Assembly: GCA_963700735.1 (NCBI GenBank)
Contig: CAVOYR010000003.1
Coordinates: 140,132-204,131, forward strand
Length of the DNA stretch: 64,000 nt
Direction: 5' to 3'
Origin: Anderseniella sp963700735
GTDB taxonomy: Bacteria > Pseudomonadota > Alphaproteobacteria > Rhizobiales > Aestuariivirgaceae
Shown here: in pieces, positions 16,667 to 25,641 of the stretch
Position numbering within the stretch: the first letter of the stretch is position 1
Layout: each line of letters begins with the position of its first letter
The notes under the pieces: generated by a model
Database searches by the model: none
Told to the model about the DNA's origin: nothing
The model's input: the letters and a program-made list of their open reading frames with translations, nothing else
Program-made: the position numbers and the translations under genes

Positions 16667-17566
16667 ATGGCCGCCACCAACCTGCCCACCGACCTGCTAC
16701 GCACCTTCATCACCGCAATTGACCTCGGCGGCTATACCAGGGCAGCGGAGGTGCTTGGCCGCAGCCAACCTGCCGTGAGCCTGCAGATGCAGCGGTTGGA
16801 AACGCTGCTTGGCAACAAGCTGATCATCCAGTCGGGCCGCGAAATGAAGCTGACCGAGGACGGCAAGGCGCTCGCGGTGATCGCGCGCCAGATGCTACGG
16901 CTCAACGACATGGCGGTGGGCCAGTTCGAGCGCGCGCGCGTCCAGGCGGCATTACGCATCGGCCTGCCGATCGACTTTGCGGTGACGGAGCTTCAGCGCG
17001 GGCTGACGGCGTTTGCCCGCCAGGACACCGGCGCAGGGATCGAGATACACTGTGACCTGTCCCGCGTACTGCTGGACCGGTTGCACCGCGACGACATCGA
17101 CCTGACGGTTGCGCTGTTTCCCGGCGGCGACCAGCAATACCTGGTGCAGCAATGGCAGGAGCAGCCGATCTGGGTGGCAAGCGACAGTTTCGAGGTGCCA
17201 CATGGCGAACCCGTGCCACTGGTCACCCACCCGCAAGGATGCGAGTACCGCAACCGGATGACGACCGCCCTGACCGGCAAGCGGCGTGACTGGCGCATCG
17301 CCTTTTCCAGCCCCGGCATAGGCGGGGTCCAGCGCGCCGTACTTGACGGGCTCGGCGTTTCCGCCCTCACCCAACCGACCTTGCTGCCGGGCATGCGCAT
17401 CCTGTTGCCTGCAGAGGGGTTTCCACAATTGGCCCCTTTGCACATCGGCCTGTTTTACAAGCATTCGCGCCTTGCCAATGCCGGTCATTCTGCTGCCAGC
17501 CGCCTGATCGAACTGGTGGATGCCTCGGGATCCGTCACGCCGCCCAATTCATGGGCATCGTCATAA
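16667..17566 (+). CDS. LysR-family transcriptional regulator
   Basis: A 299-residue regulator. Residues 7-66 form the winged helix-turn-helix (LLRTFITAIDLGGYTRAAEVLGRSQPAVSLQMQRLE in parts), and residues 90-295 the effector-binding domain (RIGLPIDFAVTELQRGL, DDIDLTVALFPGG). It sits between a divergent phosphoribosyltransferase/BtpA pair on its left and the transporter/pyrimidine block on its right, so it may control either. AT-rich intergenic DNA with inverted repeats lies on both sides. Effector unknown. Confidence 0.9.
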   Translation: MAATNLPTDLLRTFITAIDLGGYTRAAEVLGRSQPAVSLQMQRLETLLGNKLIIQSGREMKLTEDGKALAVIARQMLRLNDMAVGQFERARVQAALRIGLPIDFAVTELQRGLTAFARQDTGAGIEIHCDLSRVLLDRLHRDDIDLTVALFPGGDQQYLVQQWQEQPIWVASDSFEVPHGEPVPLVTHPQGCEYRNRMTTALTGKRRDWRIAFSSPGIGGVQRAVLDGLGVSALTQPTLLPGMRILLPAEGFPQLAPLHIGLFYKHSRLANAGHSAASRLIELVDASGSVTPPNSWASS

Positions 17567-17571
17567 ACAGA

Positions 17572-17598
17572 ATTTATGATCGTATTATAAGGATAAAT
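17572..17598. promoter_or_regulatory. Inverted repeat ATTTAT-N15-ATAAAT upstream of the transporter/pyrimidine block
   Basis: Just after the LysR gene an AT-rich stretch carries ATTTAT and ATAAAT as inverted arms 15 bases apart, about 130 bases before the binding-protein start. The span and symmetry fit a LysR-type site or promoter. A similar AT-rich patch with AGTTC/GAACT arms lies on the other side of the LysR gene, near 16627-16650. Confidence 0.35.
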
Positions 17599-17725
17599 TT
17601 CCCCAATCCTCAAGGCTGGCATAGCGTTTTCAGTGGGTTTCGTCGGACTGCATATTGCCGTGGCGGCAGTGCAAGCCCCAGACTGAAGGTCCCGCAGGCA
17701 ATAGGCACAAGCAGGAGAGGTGGAC

Positions 17726-18862
17726 ATGGTCAACAACATCAAGAGTGGAATTGTGAAGCCGTCGCGCCGTGACGTTTTGAAGTACGGTGGAGCAGCGGCC
17801 CTGTCGATGCCGTTCGTCAGCCGTGCATGGGCACAGGCTGTCGAGATCAACATGCTGGCCTGGTATGGCCATGGCGAACCGGACATCGTCGGCGAGTTCG
17901 AGGCTGCCAATAACGTAAAGTTCAAGCCGAAGTACTATGCCGGCGGTGACAACATGCTGGGCCTGATCGCGCAGTCGCCGGCTGGCACCTACGATGTCAT
18001 CCTGTCGGACGGCGAATTTGTGCAGCAGCTCAATGCGGCCGGCTACATCGAGGAGCTGAACGCCGCCGACTACAATTTCGATGACATGCTGCACGATGAC
18101 TTCAAGCAGTTCCCGGGCCACTGGGCTGACGGCAAGCTGCATTCTGTCATGGTGCGGTGTGGTCACCTTGGGGTGTCCTACAACAAGAATGCCGTCACTG
18201 CCGAGGAAGCCCAGAGCTATAAATGCTTCTGGAAGCCGGAATTGAAGGGCAAGGTAGGCCACTTCGACTGGCACCTGCCGTCGCTCGGCATGATGAGCCT
18301 GACCAATGGCAACGGTGCCGGCCTGTGGGACCTCGACGACGCCAAGTGGACCGCGGTGAAGGAGACCGCCATGAGCTTGCGTCCGCAGGCTGGCGGCTTC
18401 TTCGATTACGGCGGCACGTTCAACAGTCTCAAGAATGGCGAGATGCAGGCCATGTGCGGCATCGGCGACTGGATCACCGGCGTGCTGGAGAAGGATGGCG
18501 CACCGGTCGCCTCCGTCGTGCCGAAGGAAGGCGGCATCCAGTGGACCGAGAGCTACTGCATCGGCAAGGGCACCGAGAAGGCAGACATCGTCAAGAAGTT
18601 CATCCAGTACATGCTGTCACCCGAAGGCCAGGTGAAGTCTGCCCAGATGGCTGCCTACCCGGGCTTCGCCATCACCAAGGCCGGCCGTGCCAAGCTGAAC
18701 GAGGTGGACAAGAAGGAAGCGGAGCGCACCGGCCAGGTGGACGGCATGCCCAACGATCCGATCACGCTGATCAAGGAAGGCCGCATCCACTACCGCGACA
18801 TTCCCAAGCAGCAGAGCCTGGAAGACTGGAACGACTTCTGGTCCGAATACAAGAACGCCTGA
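17726..18862 (+). CDS. ABC transporter substrate-binding protein (PotD-like fold, Tat-exported)
   Basis: A 378-residue extracellular-solute-binding protein. The N-terminus has a twin-arginine signal (PSRRDVLKYGGAAALSMPFV), and the mature part starts VEINMLAWYGHGEPDIVGEFE. I chose the ATG at 17726, which follows AGGAGAGG; a GTG six bases earlier is in frame. It heads a transporter operon followed directly by a deacetylase, a cytosine-deaminase-like enzyme and uracil catabolism genes, so the cargo may be a nucleobase or related compound rather than a polyamine. That is inferred from context. Confidence 0.85.
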   Translation: MVNNIKSGIVKPSRRDVLKYGGAAALSMPFVSRAWAQAVEINMLAWYGHGEPDIVGEFEAANNVKFKPKYYAGGDNMLGLIAQSPAGTYDVILSDGEFVQQLNAAGYIEELNAADYNFDDMLHDDFKQFPGHWADGKLHSVMVRCGHLGVSYNKNAVTAEEAQSYKCFWKPELKGKVGHFDWHLPSLGMMSLTNGNGAGLWDLDDAKWTAVKETAMSLRPQAGGFFDYGGTFNSLKNGEMQAMCGIGDWITGVLEKDGAPVASVVPKEGGIQWTESYCIGKGTEKADIVKKFIQYMLSPEGQVKSAQMAAYPGFAITKAGRAKLNEVDKKEAERTGQVDGMPNDPITLIKEGRIHYRDIPKQQSLEDWNDFWSEYKNA

Positions 18863-18924
18863 CCTGACCGGCAGATCCTGTGTCCCGGCTAGCACCGGGA
18901 CACAGCCTTCAAGGCGTCGCCCGC

Positions 18925-19785
18925 ATGAACCGGCCCGAAAAGAAGAGCATTGATCTCTACGCGATGACTTGGCGGATGCCGATCATCGTGTGGCAGCTCA
19001 TCTTCTTTGTCGGACCACTGCTGTTCATGGTCGCGATGTCGTTCTTCGTGGTGAAGAACTATCGCATGGTCGAAGCATTCGAGTTCACCAACTGGGCACG
19101 CATGCTGGGGCGCGGCTACTTCTGGGACAGCTATCTGCTGACCCTGGGCCTTGCCAGCCTGTCCACCATCGTGGCCATGGTGATCGCGTTTCCGGCGGCC
19201 TATGCGCTTGCCTTCAAGGTACCGGACAGCGTGCGCCGCTGGGCAATCTTCCTGCTCATCATCCCGTTCTTCACCAGCTACCTCGTGCGAACATTCGCAT
19301 GGTACGTGATCCTTGCGGAAAACGGCGTGGTGAACGCAATGCTGGGGTACGTTGGCCTTGGTCCCTTTACAATGCTGAACACGAAGTTCGGCACCATTGT
19401 CGGCTACATGACGCTGACGCTGCCGCTGGTCGTGATCCTGCAAACCTTCGCACTTTCGAACATCGATACCCGCCTCGTCGAAGCGGCACACAATCTCGGC
19501 TGCAGGCCGTTCGCAACCGTCTGGCGCGTGGTCATTCCACTGGCGAAGACCGGGCTGATCATTGCGGCACTGTTCTGCTTCATCCTGTCGTTCGGTGATT
19601 TCGTGGCACCCTACTATCTCGGCGGGTCAAAACCGCCAACCTTGCCGATCCTGATTATCGATACCACCAAGTCGGGCCAGCAGTGGCCGCGCGCCGCCGT
19701 GGTTGCCGTGGTGATGATGGTAACGCTGTTCGCCGTTGCTTATGCGGCGCTGACCGCCGCCTACCGAAAGCGGGGCCGTACATGA
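18925..19785 (+). CDS. ABC transporter permease (PotB-like)
   Basis: A 286-residue membrane protein with six hydrophobic segments beginning PIIVWQLIFFVGPLLFMVAMSFF. The EAA-loop motif is VEAAHNLGCRPFATVWRVVIPLAKTGL in consecutive pieces. I chose the ATG at 18925 (MNRPEKKSIDL); an upstream in-frame ATG at 18880 adds an unlikely 15 residues. Its stop overlaps the next permease start (ATGA). Together they form the channel of the importer of the 17.7-21.7 kb operon. Confidence 0.88.
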   Translation: MNRPEKKSIDLYAMTWRMPIIVWQLIFFVGPLLFMVAMSFFVVKNYRMVEAFEFTNWARMLGRGYFWDSYLLTLGLASLSTIVAMVIAFPAAYALAFKVPDSVRRWAIFLLIIPFFTSYLVRTFAWYVILAENGVVNAMLGYVGLGPFTMLNTKFGTIVGYMTLTLPLVVILQTFALSNIDTRLVEAAHNLGCRPFATVWRVVIPLAKTGLIIAALFCFILSFGDFVAPYYLGGSKPPTLPILIIDTTKSGQQWPRAAVVAVVMMVTLFAVAYAALTAAYRKRGRT

Positions 19786-20594
19786 GCCTCGACCGCAGCC
19801 TGACCTGGTTCCTGCGCGCCTGGGTGGGCGTGGTGTTCGTGTTCGTGTTCACGCCCATCGTGTTTTCGCTTGTCTTCTCGTTCAACTCGCAGCGGTTCCC
19901 CACCATCCCGCTCGGTGAGTTCTCCACCCAGTGGTACGAGACCATCCTGGCGGACGCGGACGTGTGGCAGGCCGCGCTGACCAGCATCATCGTGGCGGTA
20001 TCCACGTCGATACTCGCGACCTTCCTGGGTTTCTGCACGGCCTATTCCGACTATCGCTACAACTTCCGCTTCAAGGGAGCGTACCTCGCGCTGATCCTGC
20101 TGCCGCCCACCATTCCGCTCATCATCATGGCGCTGGCCATGCTGGCGTGGTTCTCGAAGATCGGTGCCTCAGGGCAGGTCTGGTCGATCATCGCCGCCCA
20201 TACCGTGCTCACCGCCCCGTTCGCCATGGCCATCATCCGGCTGCGCCTCAACCAGATGGACGAGAACCTCGAGGCCGCCGCGTGGAACCTCGGCGCGTCG
20301 GAATGGGCCACCATGCGCCACGTGGTGCTGCCGTTCTGCAAGCCGGCCATCGTCTCCGCCGCCTGCCTGTGTGCAGCCGTATCCTTCGACGAGTTCGCCA
20401 TCGCGTGGTTCGTGTCCGGCCTCAACAAGACCGTGCCCGTGGTGATCCTTGAGATCGTCACCGGCAACATTGATCCACAGGTCAACGCCATCGGCACCTT
20501 CGTCTTCCTCACGTCGATGACGCTGGTCATCCTTGCTCAACTGCTGTTCATTGCTCGCGCTGCCAGGGGCATGAAACAGGGGGCTGAAACATGA
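19782..20594 (+). CDS. ABC transporter permease (PotC-like)
   Basis: A 270-residue permease with six membrane segments starting FLRAWVGVVFVFVFTPIVFS. Its EAA-loop is LEAAAWNLGASEWATMRHVVLPFCKPAI in consecutive pieces. Both its start and its stop overlap neighbouring genes by four bases (ATGA), so it is made together with the first permease and the ATPase. The frame is open upstream of 19782, but that part is antisense-like and not homologous. Confidence 0.9.
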   Translation: MSLDRSLTWFLRAWVGVVFVFVFTPIVFSLVFSFNSQRFPTIPLGEFSTQWYETILADADVWQAALTSIIVAVSTSILATFLGFCTAYSDYRYNFRFKGAYLALILLPPTIPLIIMALAMLAWFSKIGASGQVWSIIAAHTVLTAPFAMAIIRLRLNQMDENLEAAAWNLGASEWATMRHVVLPFCKPAIVSAACLCAAVSFDEFAIAWFVSGLNKTVPVVILEIVTGNIDPQVNAIGTFVFLTSMTLVILAQLLFIARAARGMKQGAET

Positions 20595-21673
20595 GCGAAC
20601 CGCTGCTGGTGTTCGACAACGTGGTCAAGCGGTTCGGCGATTTCGTCGCCGTCAAGCGCATGAACCTGGAGATCGGCAAGGGCGAGTTCGTTGCCATCAT
20701 GGGCCCGTCCGGTTGCGGCAAGACCACGACACTGCGGATGCTGGCGGGCCTCGAAAGCCCCAGCGAGGGCGAGATCCGGCTTGATGGCCGGGTGATGAAC
20801 GAGGTCAGGCCGCACGAACGCGACACGCCGATGGTGTGGCAGTCGCTGGCGCTGTTTCCGTTCCTGAATGCCCGCGAGAACGTCGAGTTCGGCCTGAAGA
20901 TGCGCGGGTTCGATGCCTCGACCCGCCGGGCCAAGGCACTGGCCTGGCTTGACCGGCTGGGTATGGCCGAGTTTGCCGAGCGCGATATCTCCACCCTGTC
21001 CGGTGGTCAGAAGCAACGCGTGGCGCTGGCGCGATCACTGGTGACGGAACCGCAGATCCTGCTGCTGGACGAGCCGCTCTCGGCGCTCGACGCCCACCTC
21101 GTCATCCGCATGCAGTCGGTGCTGACAAACCTGCAACGCGAGCTTGGCATCACCTTCGTTTATGTCACGCACTCGCAGTCGGAAGCCTTTGCCATGGCTG
21201 ACCGGGTGGTCATCATGGCGCAGGGCGAAGTTGCGCAGGTGGGACAGCCGAAGGACATCTACCGAGCACCGGCCAACCGCTTCGTGGCCGAATTCGTCGG
21301 GCGCAACAACATCATCTCCGGCAAGGTGAAATCAGCCGCGAAAGACAAGGCGGTGATCGAAGCGCCCTCCGGCAGCTTCTCCGTCACCGCCGACGCCCTG
21401 CCGAAACCGGGCAGCGAGGCGACGTTCGTGATCTCGGCCGACCTTGTGCGCCTGACCACGGCGAAGCCAAAGGCAGAAAACGCGGTGCAGGCAAAACTGA
21501 TATCGGAAGAATTCATCGGATCAGTTGTAACGCTGTTTCTCGAAGCCGACGATGGCACCGAGTTCAAGGTGCAGGTGCAGGAGCGCGAGCTTGCCACGCT
21601 GGACCTGAAGTCAAAGGCATCGCTTTGGCTGAGCTGGCCTGCGACGAGTGCGCATTTGCTGACAGGGAGTTGA
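20591..21673 (+). CDS. ABC transporter ATP-binding protein (PotA-like)
   Basis: A 360-residue ATPase. Motifs: Walker A GPSGCGKTTTLRML, signature LSGGQKQRVALARSL, Walker B ILLLDEPLSALD and H-loop VYVTHSQSEAF, followed by a TOBE-type C-terminal domain (from about residue 240). It energises the importer formed with the two upstream permeases. Only 4 bases separate its stop from the deacetylase gene, so enzyme and transporter genes form one transcript. Confidence 0.92.
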   Translation: MSEPLLVFDNVVKRFGDFVAVKRMNLEIGKGEFVAIMGPSGCGKTTTLRMLAGLESPSEGEIRLDGRVMNEVRPHERDTPMVWQSLALFPFLNARENVEFGLKMRGFDASTRRAKALAWLDRLGMAEFAERDISTLSGGQKQRVALARSLVTEPQILLLDEPLSALDAHLVIRMQSVLTNLQRELGITFVYVTHSQSEAFAMADRVVIMAQGEVAQVGQPKDIYRAPANRFVAEFVGRNNIISGKVKSAAKDKAVIEAPSGSFSVTADALPKPGSEATFVISADLVRLTTAKPKAENAVQAKLISEEFIGSVVTLFLEADDGTEFKVQVQERELATLDLKSKASLWLSWPATSAHLLTGS

Positions 21674-21677
21674 ACAG

Positions 21678-22562
21678 ATGATCCGCAATCCCATCCCCTG
21701 GCCCAATGATGCCAAGTGCGCCTGCGCCATCACCTTCGACATGGACGCCGACAGCCTGATCCATATCTCGAAGCCACAGGATGCGCACGACCGGCTCTAC
21801 CCGATCACCATGGGCCGGTATGGCCCCACAGTCGCCATTCCCCGCATTCTCGACACCTATGAGCGGATGGGCATCAAACAGTCGTTCTTCATCCCGGCCT
21901 GGTGCATGGAGCAATACCCCGACGCCGTCGAGATGATCCTAAAGGGCGGCCACGAAATTGGTCACCACGGCTACCTGCACGAAGACCCGATCGAGACCAA
22001 GGACAGCCAGCGCATGTGGTTCGAGCGCGCGCTGGAAGTGCACTTGAAGGTTGCCGGCGTGAAGCCGCGCGGCTATCGCGCGCCGGTTTACAACGTCAAC
22101 CAGACCGTCATCGACCTGCTGGTGGAACACGGATTCCGCTATGAAAGCTCGCTGATGGCCGATGACATTCCCTACCTGATGCAGACGGACAAGGGCGAGT
22201 TGTACGAGATGCCGGTGCACTGGGGCACCGACGACTGGCCGCCGTTCGCACACTATGCCGAGATCGGCTACATGATGCCGGTAAAGGCGCCGTCCGATGG
22301 CCTGCAGGCGTTCTGGGAAGAGTTCGAGGCCGCCCATGAGGCGGGAGGCTTCTTCATGCTGATCGTGCATCCGTTTCTCACCGGCAGGTTGGCCCGCTGG
22401 CGGCTGGTGGAGAAATGGATCGAGGAAACCATGAAGACGCGTGACGTCTGGTTTGCGCGGCTCGAAGACATTGCCGATCACATGGATGCGCTGCGCAAGG
22501 CGGGCACATGGTCGCCGCGTGTCGAGAAGTTGCCCTATTACAATGGCCCGGTTCTGAAGTGA
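21678..22562 (+). CDS. NodB-type polysaccharide deacetylase family protein (PuuE/amidase-like)
   Basis: A 294-residue carbohydrate-esterase-4 fold. The metal-binding Asp is in TFDMDADS, the His pair in GGHEIGHHGYLHED, and the RAP motif in GYRAPVYNVNQ. This short, signal-less version is close in outline to PuuE-type allantoinases and other enzymes that cut C-N bonds in small ring compounds, and its place between a transporter and a cytosine deaminase supports a small-molecule rather than cell-wall substrate. The exact reaction is not established. Confidence 0.8.
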   Translation: MIRNPIPWPNDAKCACAITFDMDADSLIHISKPQDAHDRLYPITMGRYGPTVAIPRILDTYERMGIKQSFFIPAWCMEQYPDAVEMILKGGHEIGHHGYLHEDPIETKDSQRMWFERALEVHLKVAGVKPRGYRAPVYNVNQTVIDLLVEHGFRYESSLMADDIPYLMQTDKGELYEMPVHWGTDDWPPFAHYAEIGYMMPVKAPSDGLQAFWEEFEAAHEAGGFFMLIVHPFLTGRLARWRLVEKWIEETMKTRDVWFARLEDIADHMDALRKAGTWSPRVEKLPYYNGPVLK

Positions 22563-22566
22563 GGGG

Positions 22567-23022
22567 ATGAGGATGCTGAACGCGACCGACAGAAAATTCC
22601 TGCGACTGGCATACGAGGAAGCCAAGGCAGGTTATGACGAGGGCGGTTGCCCGATCGGCTCGGTGCTGGCGCGTGGTGACGAGCTGGTTTCGCAAGGGCG
22701 CAACCAGCGTGTGCAGAAGGGTGATCCGATTGCCCATGGCGAGATGGACGCGCTGAGGAAGGCCGGCCGGCAGAAGTCCTATCGCGACATGACCATCTAT
22801 ACCTCGCTCAGCCCATGCATGATGTGCACCGGCACCATCATCCAGTTCGGCATCCCGCGCGTGGTGATCGGCGAGAACACCACCTTCGGCGGCAACGAGG
22901 AGTTCCTGAGATCGAAAGGCGTCGAGGTGATCGTCGCCGATGATCCCGATTGTATTGCGCTGATGACCAGGTTCATCGACGAGAAGCCTGAGCTGTGGAA
23001 CGAGGACATTGCGGAGGATTAG
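22567..23022 (+). CDS. Nucleoside/cytosine deaminase family enzyme
   Basis: A 151-residue zinc deaminase of the CDA fold. The catalytic motif is seen in IAHGEMDAL (His and Glu), and the zinc cysteines in SLSPCMMCTGTI. This short form resembles fungal-type cytosine deaminase, which turns cytosine into uracil, and would feed the uracil genes downstream. Two in-frame ATGs (22567, 22573) are possible. A perfect hairpin and 127 bases separate it from the URC1-like gene. Confidence 0.82.
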   Translation: MRMLNATDRKFLRLAYEEAKAGYDEGGCPIGSVLARGDELVSQGRNQRVQKGDPIAHGEMDALRKAGRQKSYRDMTIYTSLSPCMMCTGTIIQFGIPRVVIGENTTFGGNEEFLRSKGVEVIVADDPDCIALMTRFIDEKPELWNEDIAED

Positions 23023-23042
23023 GCGATCTGCACCCCAACCCT

Positions 23043-23059
23043 TCCGCCTTGCAGGCGGA
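23043..23059. terminator. Perfect 7-bp hairpin between deaminase and URC1-like genes
   Basis: TCCGCCT and AGGCGGA pair perfectly around a 3-base TGC loop 20 bases past the deaminase stop. No run of T follows, so it may attenuate or stabilise RNA rather than end transcription. It marks a possible split between the transporter/deaminase transcript and the uracil-catabolism genes. Confidence 0.35.
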
Positions 23060-23149
23060 GACCGTCACGCCGGTGTGCGGACCCTAGACGGCTACGCGAA
23101 ATTCAAGCATCCTCAAGTGCTTCCGATGGCCCTGTAAGAGGAACCATGC

Positions 23150-24400
23150 ATGGCTGAGACGAAGCACATCGTGCTGAGTTCGCACCCGCCCAAGGGTGGC
23201 GCGAAAGGCCCCGTGATCGACTGGGGCGCGGCCACGGCCAGGCAGCGCGGCCCGGTTATTGGCAGCATGAACTCGCCCCAGCAGCGCAATGTCATCGGCG
23301 TGCATTCCGGTGCCTATGGCCTGTACCGCGCCCTCGCCATTGCGTCGGGCAAGCTTGACCCTATCCATCGCCCGGATCTCACCAACACATCGCCACCGGT
23401 TGCCATCGGCCCGTTCGGCCAGTGGTTTGACCCCACCAAGATCGTCTCCATCGACCCCTGGGGACACATGGTGGCTGACGAGTTCGCCGATGAACTCAAG
23501 GCCGGGTACGACATCCGGCCGACCATCGCCATAACGAAGGCGCGCATACAGCTTCCGGAAATGCGCGAGGCCATCCGCGCAGGCCGGGTCACACCGGATG
23601 GCAAGGTGCTGTTCGAGTTTGGTGAAGCGTCCGTCACCAAGGCGGCCATCGAACCGGTGTGGTACCTGCCCGGCCTGGCCGAACGGCTGAACATCAAGGA
23701 AGGCGATCTGCGCCGGGCGCTGTTCGAATACACCGGGCACATGTTCAACGAACTTGTGACCCGGCCAGACCTGAAAGTGTTCCTGCCGCCCATCGGCAAC
23801 ATTACGCTGTACATCTTCGGAGAGGTGAGCGCGCTGTGGGACGGGACGCGCGAAGTGGCCTGCCGGGTGCACGACGAATGCAACGGATCGGACGTGTTCG
23901 GCTCCGACATATGCACCTGCCGGCCTTACCTGACGCATGGCATCGAGGAATGCGTCAAGTCGGCCCAGACGGGCGGCGCCGGGCTGATCGTCTACAACCG
24001 CAAGGAAGGCCGCGCACTAGGCGAAGTCGTCAAATTCCTCGTCTACAATGCCCGCAAGCGCAACCCAGACGGCGACACCGCTGCAGCCTACTTCGAAAAG
24101 ACCGAATGCGTGGCAGGTGTGCAGGACATGCGCTTTCAGGACCTGATGCCCGACGTGTTCCACTGGCTCGGTATCAGGCGCATCCACCGCTGGATATCCA
24201 TGTCGAACCTGAAGTTCGACGCCATGGCCGCGCAAGGCATCGAGATCATCAAGCGGGTACCTATCCCCGATGAGTTGATCCCTGCCGATGCCAGCGTCGA
24301 GATGGATGCCAAGAAGGCGGCCGGTTACTTCACCGATGACACGGTGAAGACAGCCGATGAGCTGTCCAGGCCGCAAGGTCGTGCGCTTGACAAATACTGA
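23150..24400 (+). CDS. GTP cyclohydrolase II-like protein, URC1 type (uracil catabolism)
   Basis: A 416-residue protein related to RibA. The zinc cysteines are kept in HDECNGSDVFGSDICTCRPY (near residues 240-258), and a RibA-like NKEGRALGEVVKFL follows. Next to a DUF1688 protein and a uracil phosphoribosyltransferase, it matches the URC1 member of the URC pathway, in which uracil is activated to a nucleotide and the pyrimidine ring opened. It is larger than riboflavin RibA and lacks a linked RibB domain. The ATG at 23150 follows AGAGGA; an ATG 4 bases before is out of frame. Confidence 0.85.
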   Translation: MAETKHIVLSSHPPKGGAKGPVIDWGAATARQRGPVIGSMNSPQQRNVIGVHSGAYGLYRALAIASGKLDPIHRPDLTNTSPPVAIGPFGQWFDPTKIVSIDPWGHMVADEFADELKAGYDIRPTIAITKARIQLPEMREAIRAGRVTPDGKVLFEFGEASVTKAAIEPVWYLPGLAERLNIKEGDLRRALFEYTGHMFNELVTRPDLKVFLPPIGNITLYIFGEVSALWDGTREVACRVHDECNGSDVFGSDICTCRPYLTHGIEECVKSAQTGGAGLIVYNRKEGRALGEVVKFLVYNARKRNPDGDTAAAYFEKTECVAGVQDMRFQDLMPDVFHWLGIRRIHRWISMSNLKFDAMAAQGIEIIKRVPIPDELIPADASVEMDAKKAAGYFTDDTVKTADELSRPQGRALDKY

Positions 24401-25607
24401 CGCAGACACCGCCCGGTGGTTGCTCTCGCCCGAAGCCGTCAGGCAACAGGCGCGCGCCCTGTTCGAGGCCGGGCTGGACGGCAAGCTTGGCCATTTCACC
24501 GTTCACCCCGGCAAGCTGGACGAAGCGGCGCACCTGGTGTGCCAGGTGATCCGCGACAACTACCCGTCTCTACAGGTGCCGCCCCACGCGCGCTGGCGGC
24601 ATTTCGTCGTGGACGGCGAAGACCATTGGCAGCACATTGCAGCTTCCCTCAAGGATGATGTGATGGAGCGCGCCCGCATCGAGTGCGAACTGGCCATCGT
24701 CTCGGTGCTGCTGGATGCAGGCGCCGGCGCCGCCTGGTCTTACCGCAGCAACCGCCTATCACGGCCCCTGGCCCGGTCGGAAGGGCTTGCCATCGCCAGC
24801 CTCGACGCATTCGTAAATGGCGCATTTGCATCAGGCGAAGCAACGCCAATGCAAGCCGATGCAACCGGATTATCGCAGTTCCACGCGATAAAGCTTGCCG
24901 GATTGTTTCAGGTCACGAGCGGCAATCCTCTGGAAGGGCTTGATGGCCGGGCCTCACTGATCCAGCGCCTCGGCAAACAGGTTGCAGCTCGGCCCGATGT
25001 TTTCGGCAGTGCCCGGCCACGGCTGGGCTATATCGCCGATCATCTGGCCGACTCTGCCAGCAATGGTGAAGTGCCGGCCCGTAACATCCTTGTCACCGTG
25101 TTGGACTTGCTCGGCCCGATCTGGCCCGGGCGGCTCAAGTGGGCAGGACGCAATCTTGGCGATACCTGGATGCACCCGCTGGCGCCCTCACCCGGCCTGG
25201 TACCGTTCCACAAGCTGAGCCAGTGGCTTGCCTATTCGCTGTTCGAGCCGTTGCAGCGGGCCGGGTTGACAATTACCGGACAGGACGCGCTGACCGGCCT
25301 TGCCGAATACCGCAATGGCGGACTGTTCATCGATACCGGTGTGATCGCGCTGCGCGATAAAGCGCAGGCAGTCGTGCCGCAGGAACCATCCAGTGAACTG
25401 GTCATCGAATGGCGCGCGCTCACCGTTGCCCTGCTGGACGAGATCGCCGTTCGCGTTCGTGACCAGCTTGGTGCTTCGCCGGAAAGCATGCCGCTTGCGT
25501 CTGTGCTGGAGGGCGGCACGTGGGCCGCCGGCCGGCGCATTGCCGCAGCCAGGCGCGCCGGCGGCGGTCCGCCCATTGCCATCGTTTCGGATGGATCCGT
25601 ATTCTGA
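24357..25607 (+). CDS. URC4/urg3 family protein (DUF1688)
   Basis: A protein of about 400-416 residues of the DUF1688 family, known as URC4 in uracil catabolism; its chemical step is not settled. Recognisable stretches are LLSPEAVRQQARALFEAG, GKLGHFTVHPGKLDEAA and GDTWMHPLA. The frame overlaps the URC1-like gene: an ATG at 24357 gives a 44-base overlap, while a GTG at 24381 or TTG at 24387 gives a shorter one with AAGG upstream. The uracil phosphoribosyltransferase follows after 34 bases. Confidence 0.85.
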   Translation: MSCPGRKVVRLTNTDADTARWLLSPEAVRQQARALFEAGLDGKLGHFTVHPGKLDEAAHLVCQVIRDNYPSLQVPPHARWRHFVVDGEDHWQHIAASLKDDVMERARIECELAIVSVLLDAGAGAAWSYRSNRLSRPLARSEGLAIASLDAFVNGAFASGEATPMQADATGLSQFHAIKLAGLFQVTSGNPLEGLDGRASLIQRLGKQVAARPDVFGSARPRLGYIADHLADSASNGEVPARNILVTVLDLLGPIWPGRLKWAGRNLGDTWMHPLAPSPGLVPFHKLSQWLAYSLFEPLQRAGLTITGQDALTGLAEYRNGGLFIDTGVIALRDKAQAVVPQEPSSELVIEWRALTVALLDEIAVRVRDQLGASPESMPLASVLEGGTWAAGRRIAAARRAGGGPPIAIVSDGSVF

Positions 25608-25641
25608 ACCCGTCACGCATGCAGCAGGAAGGCAATACTCC

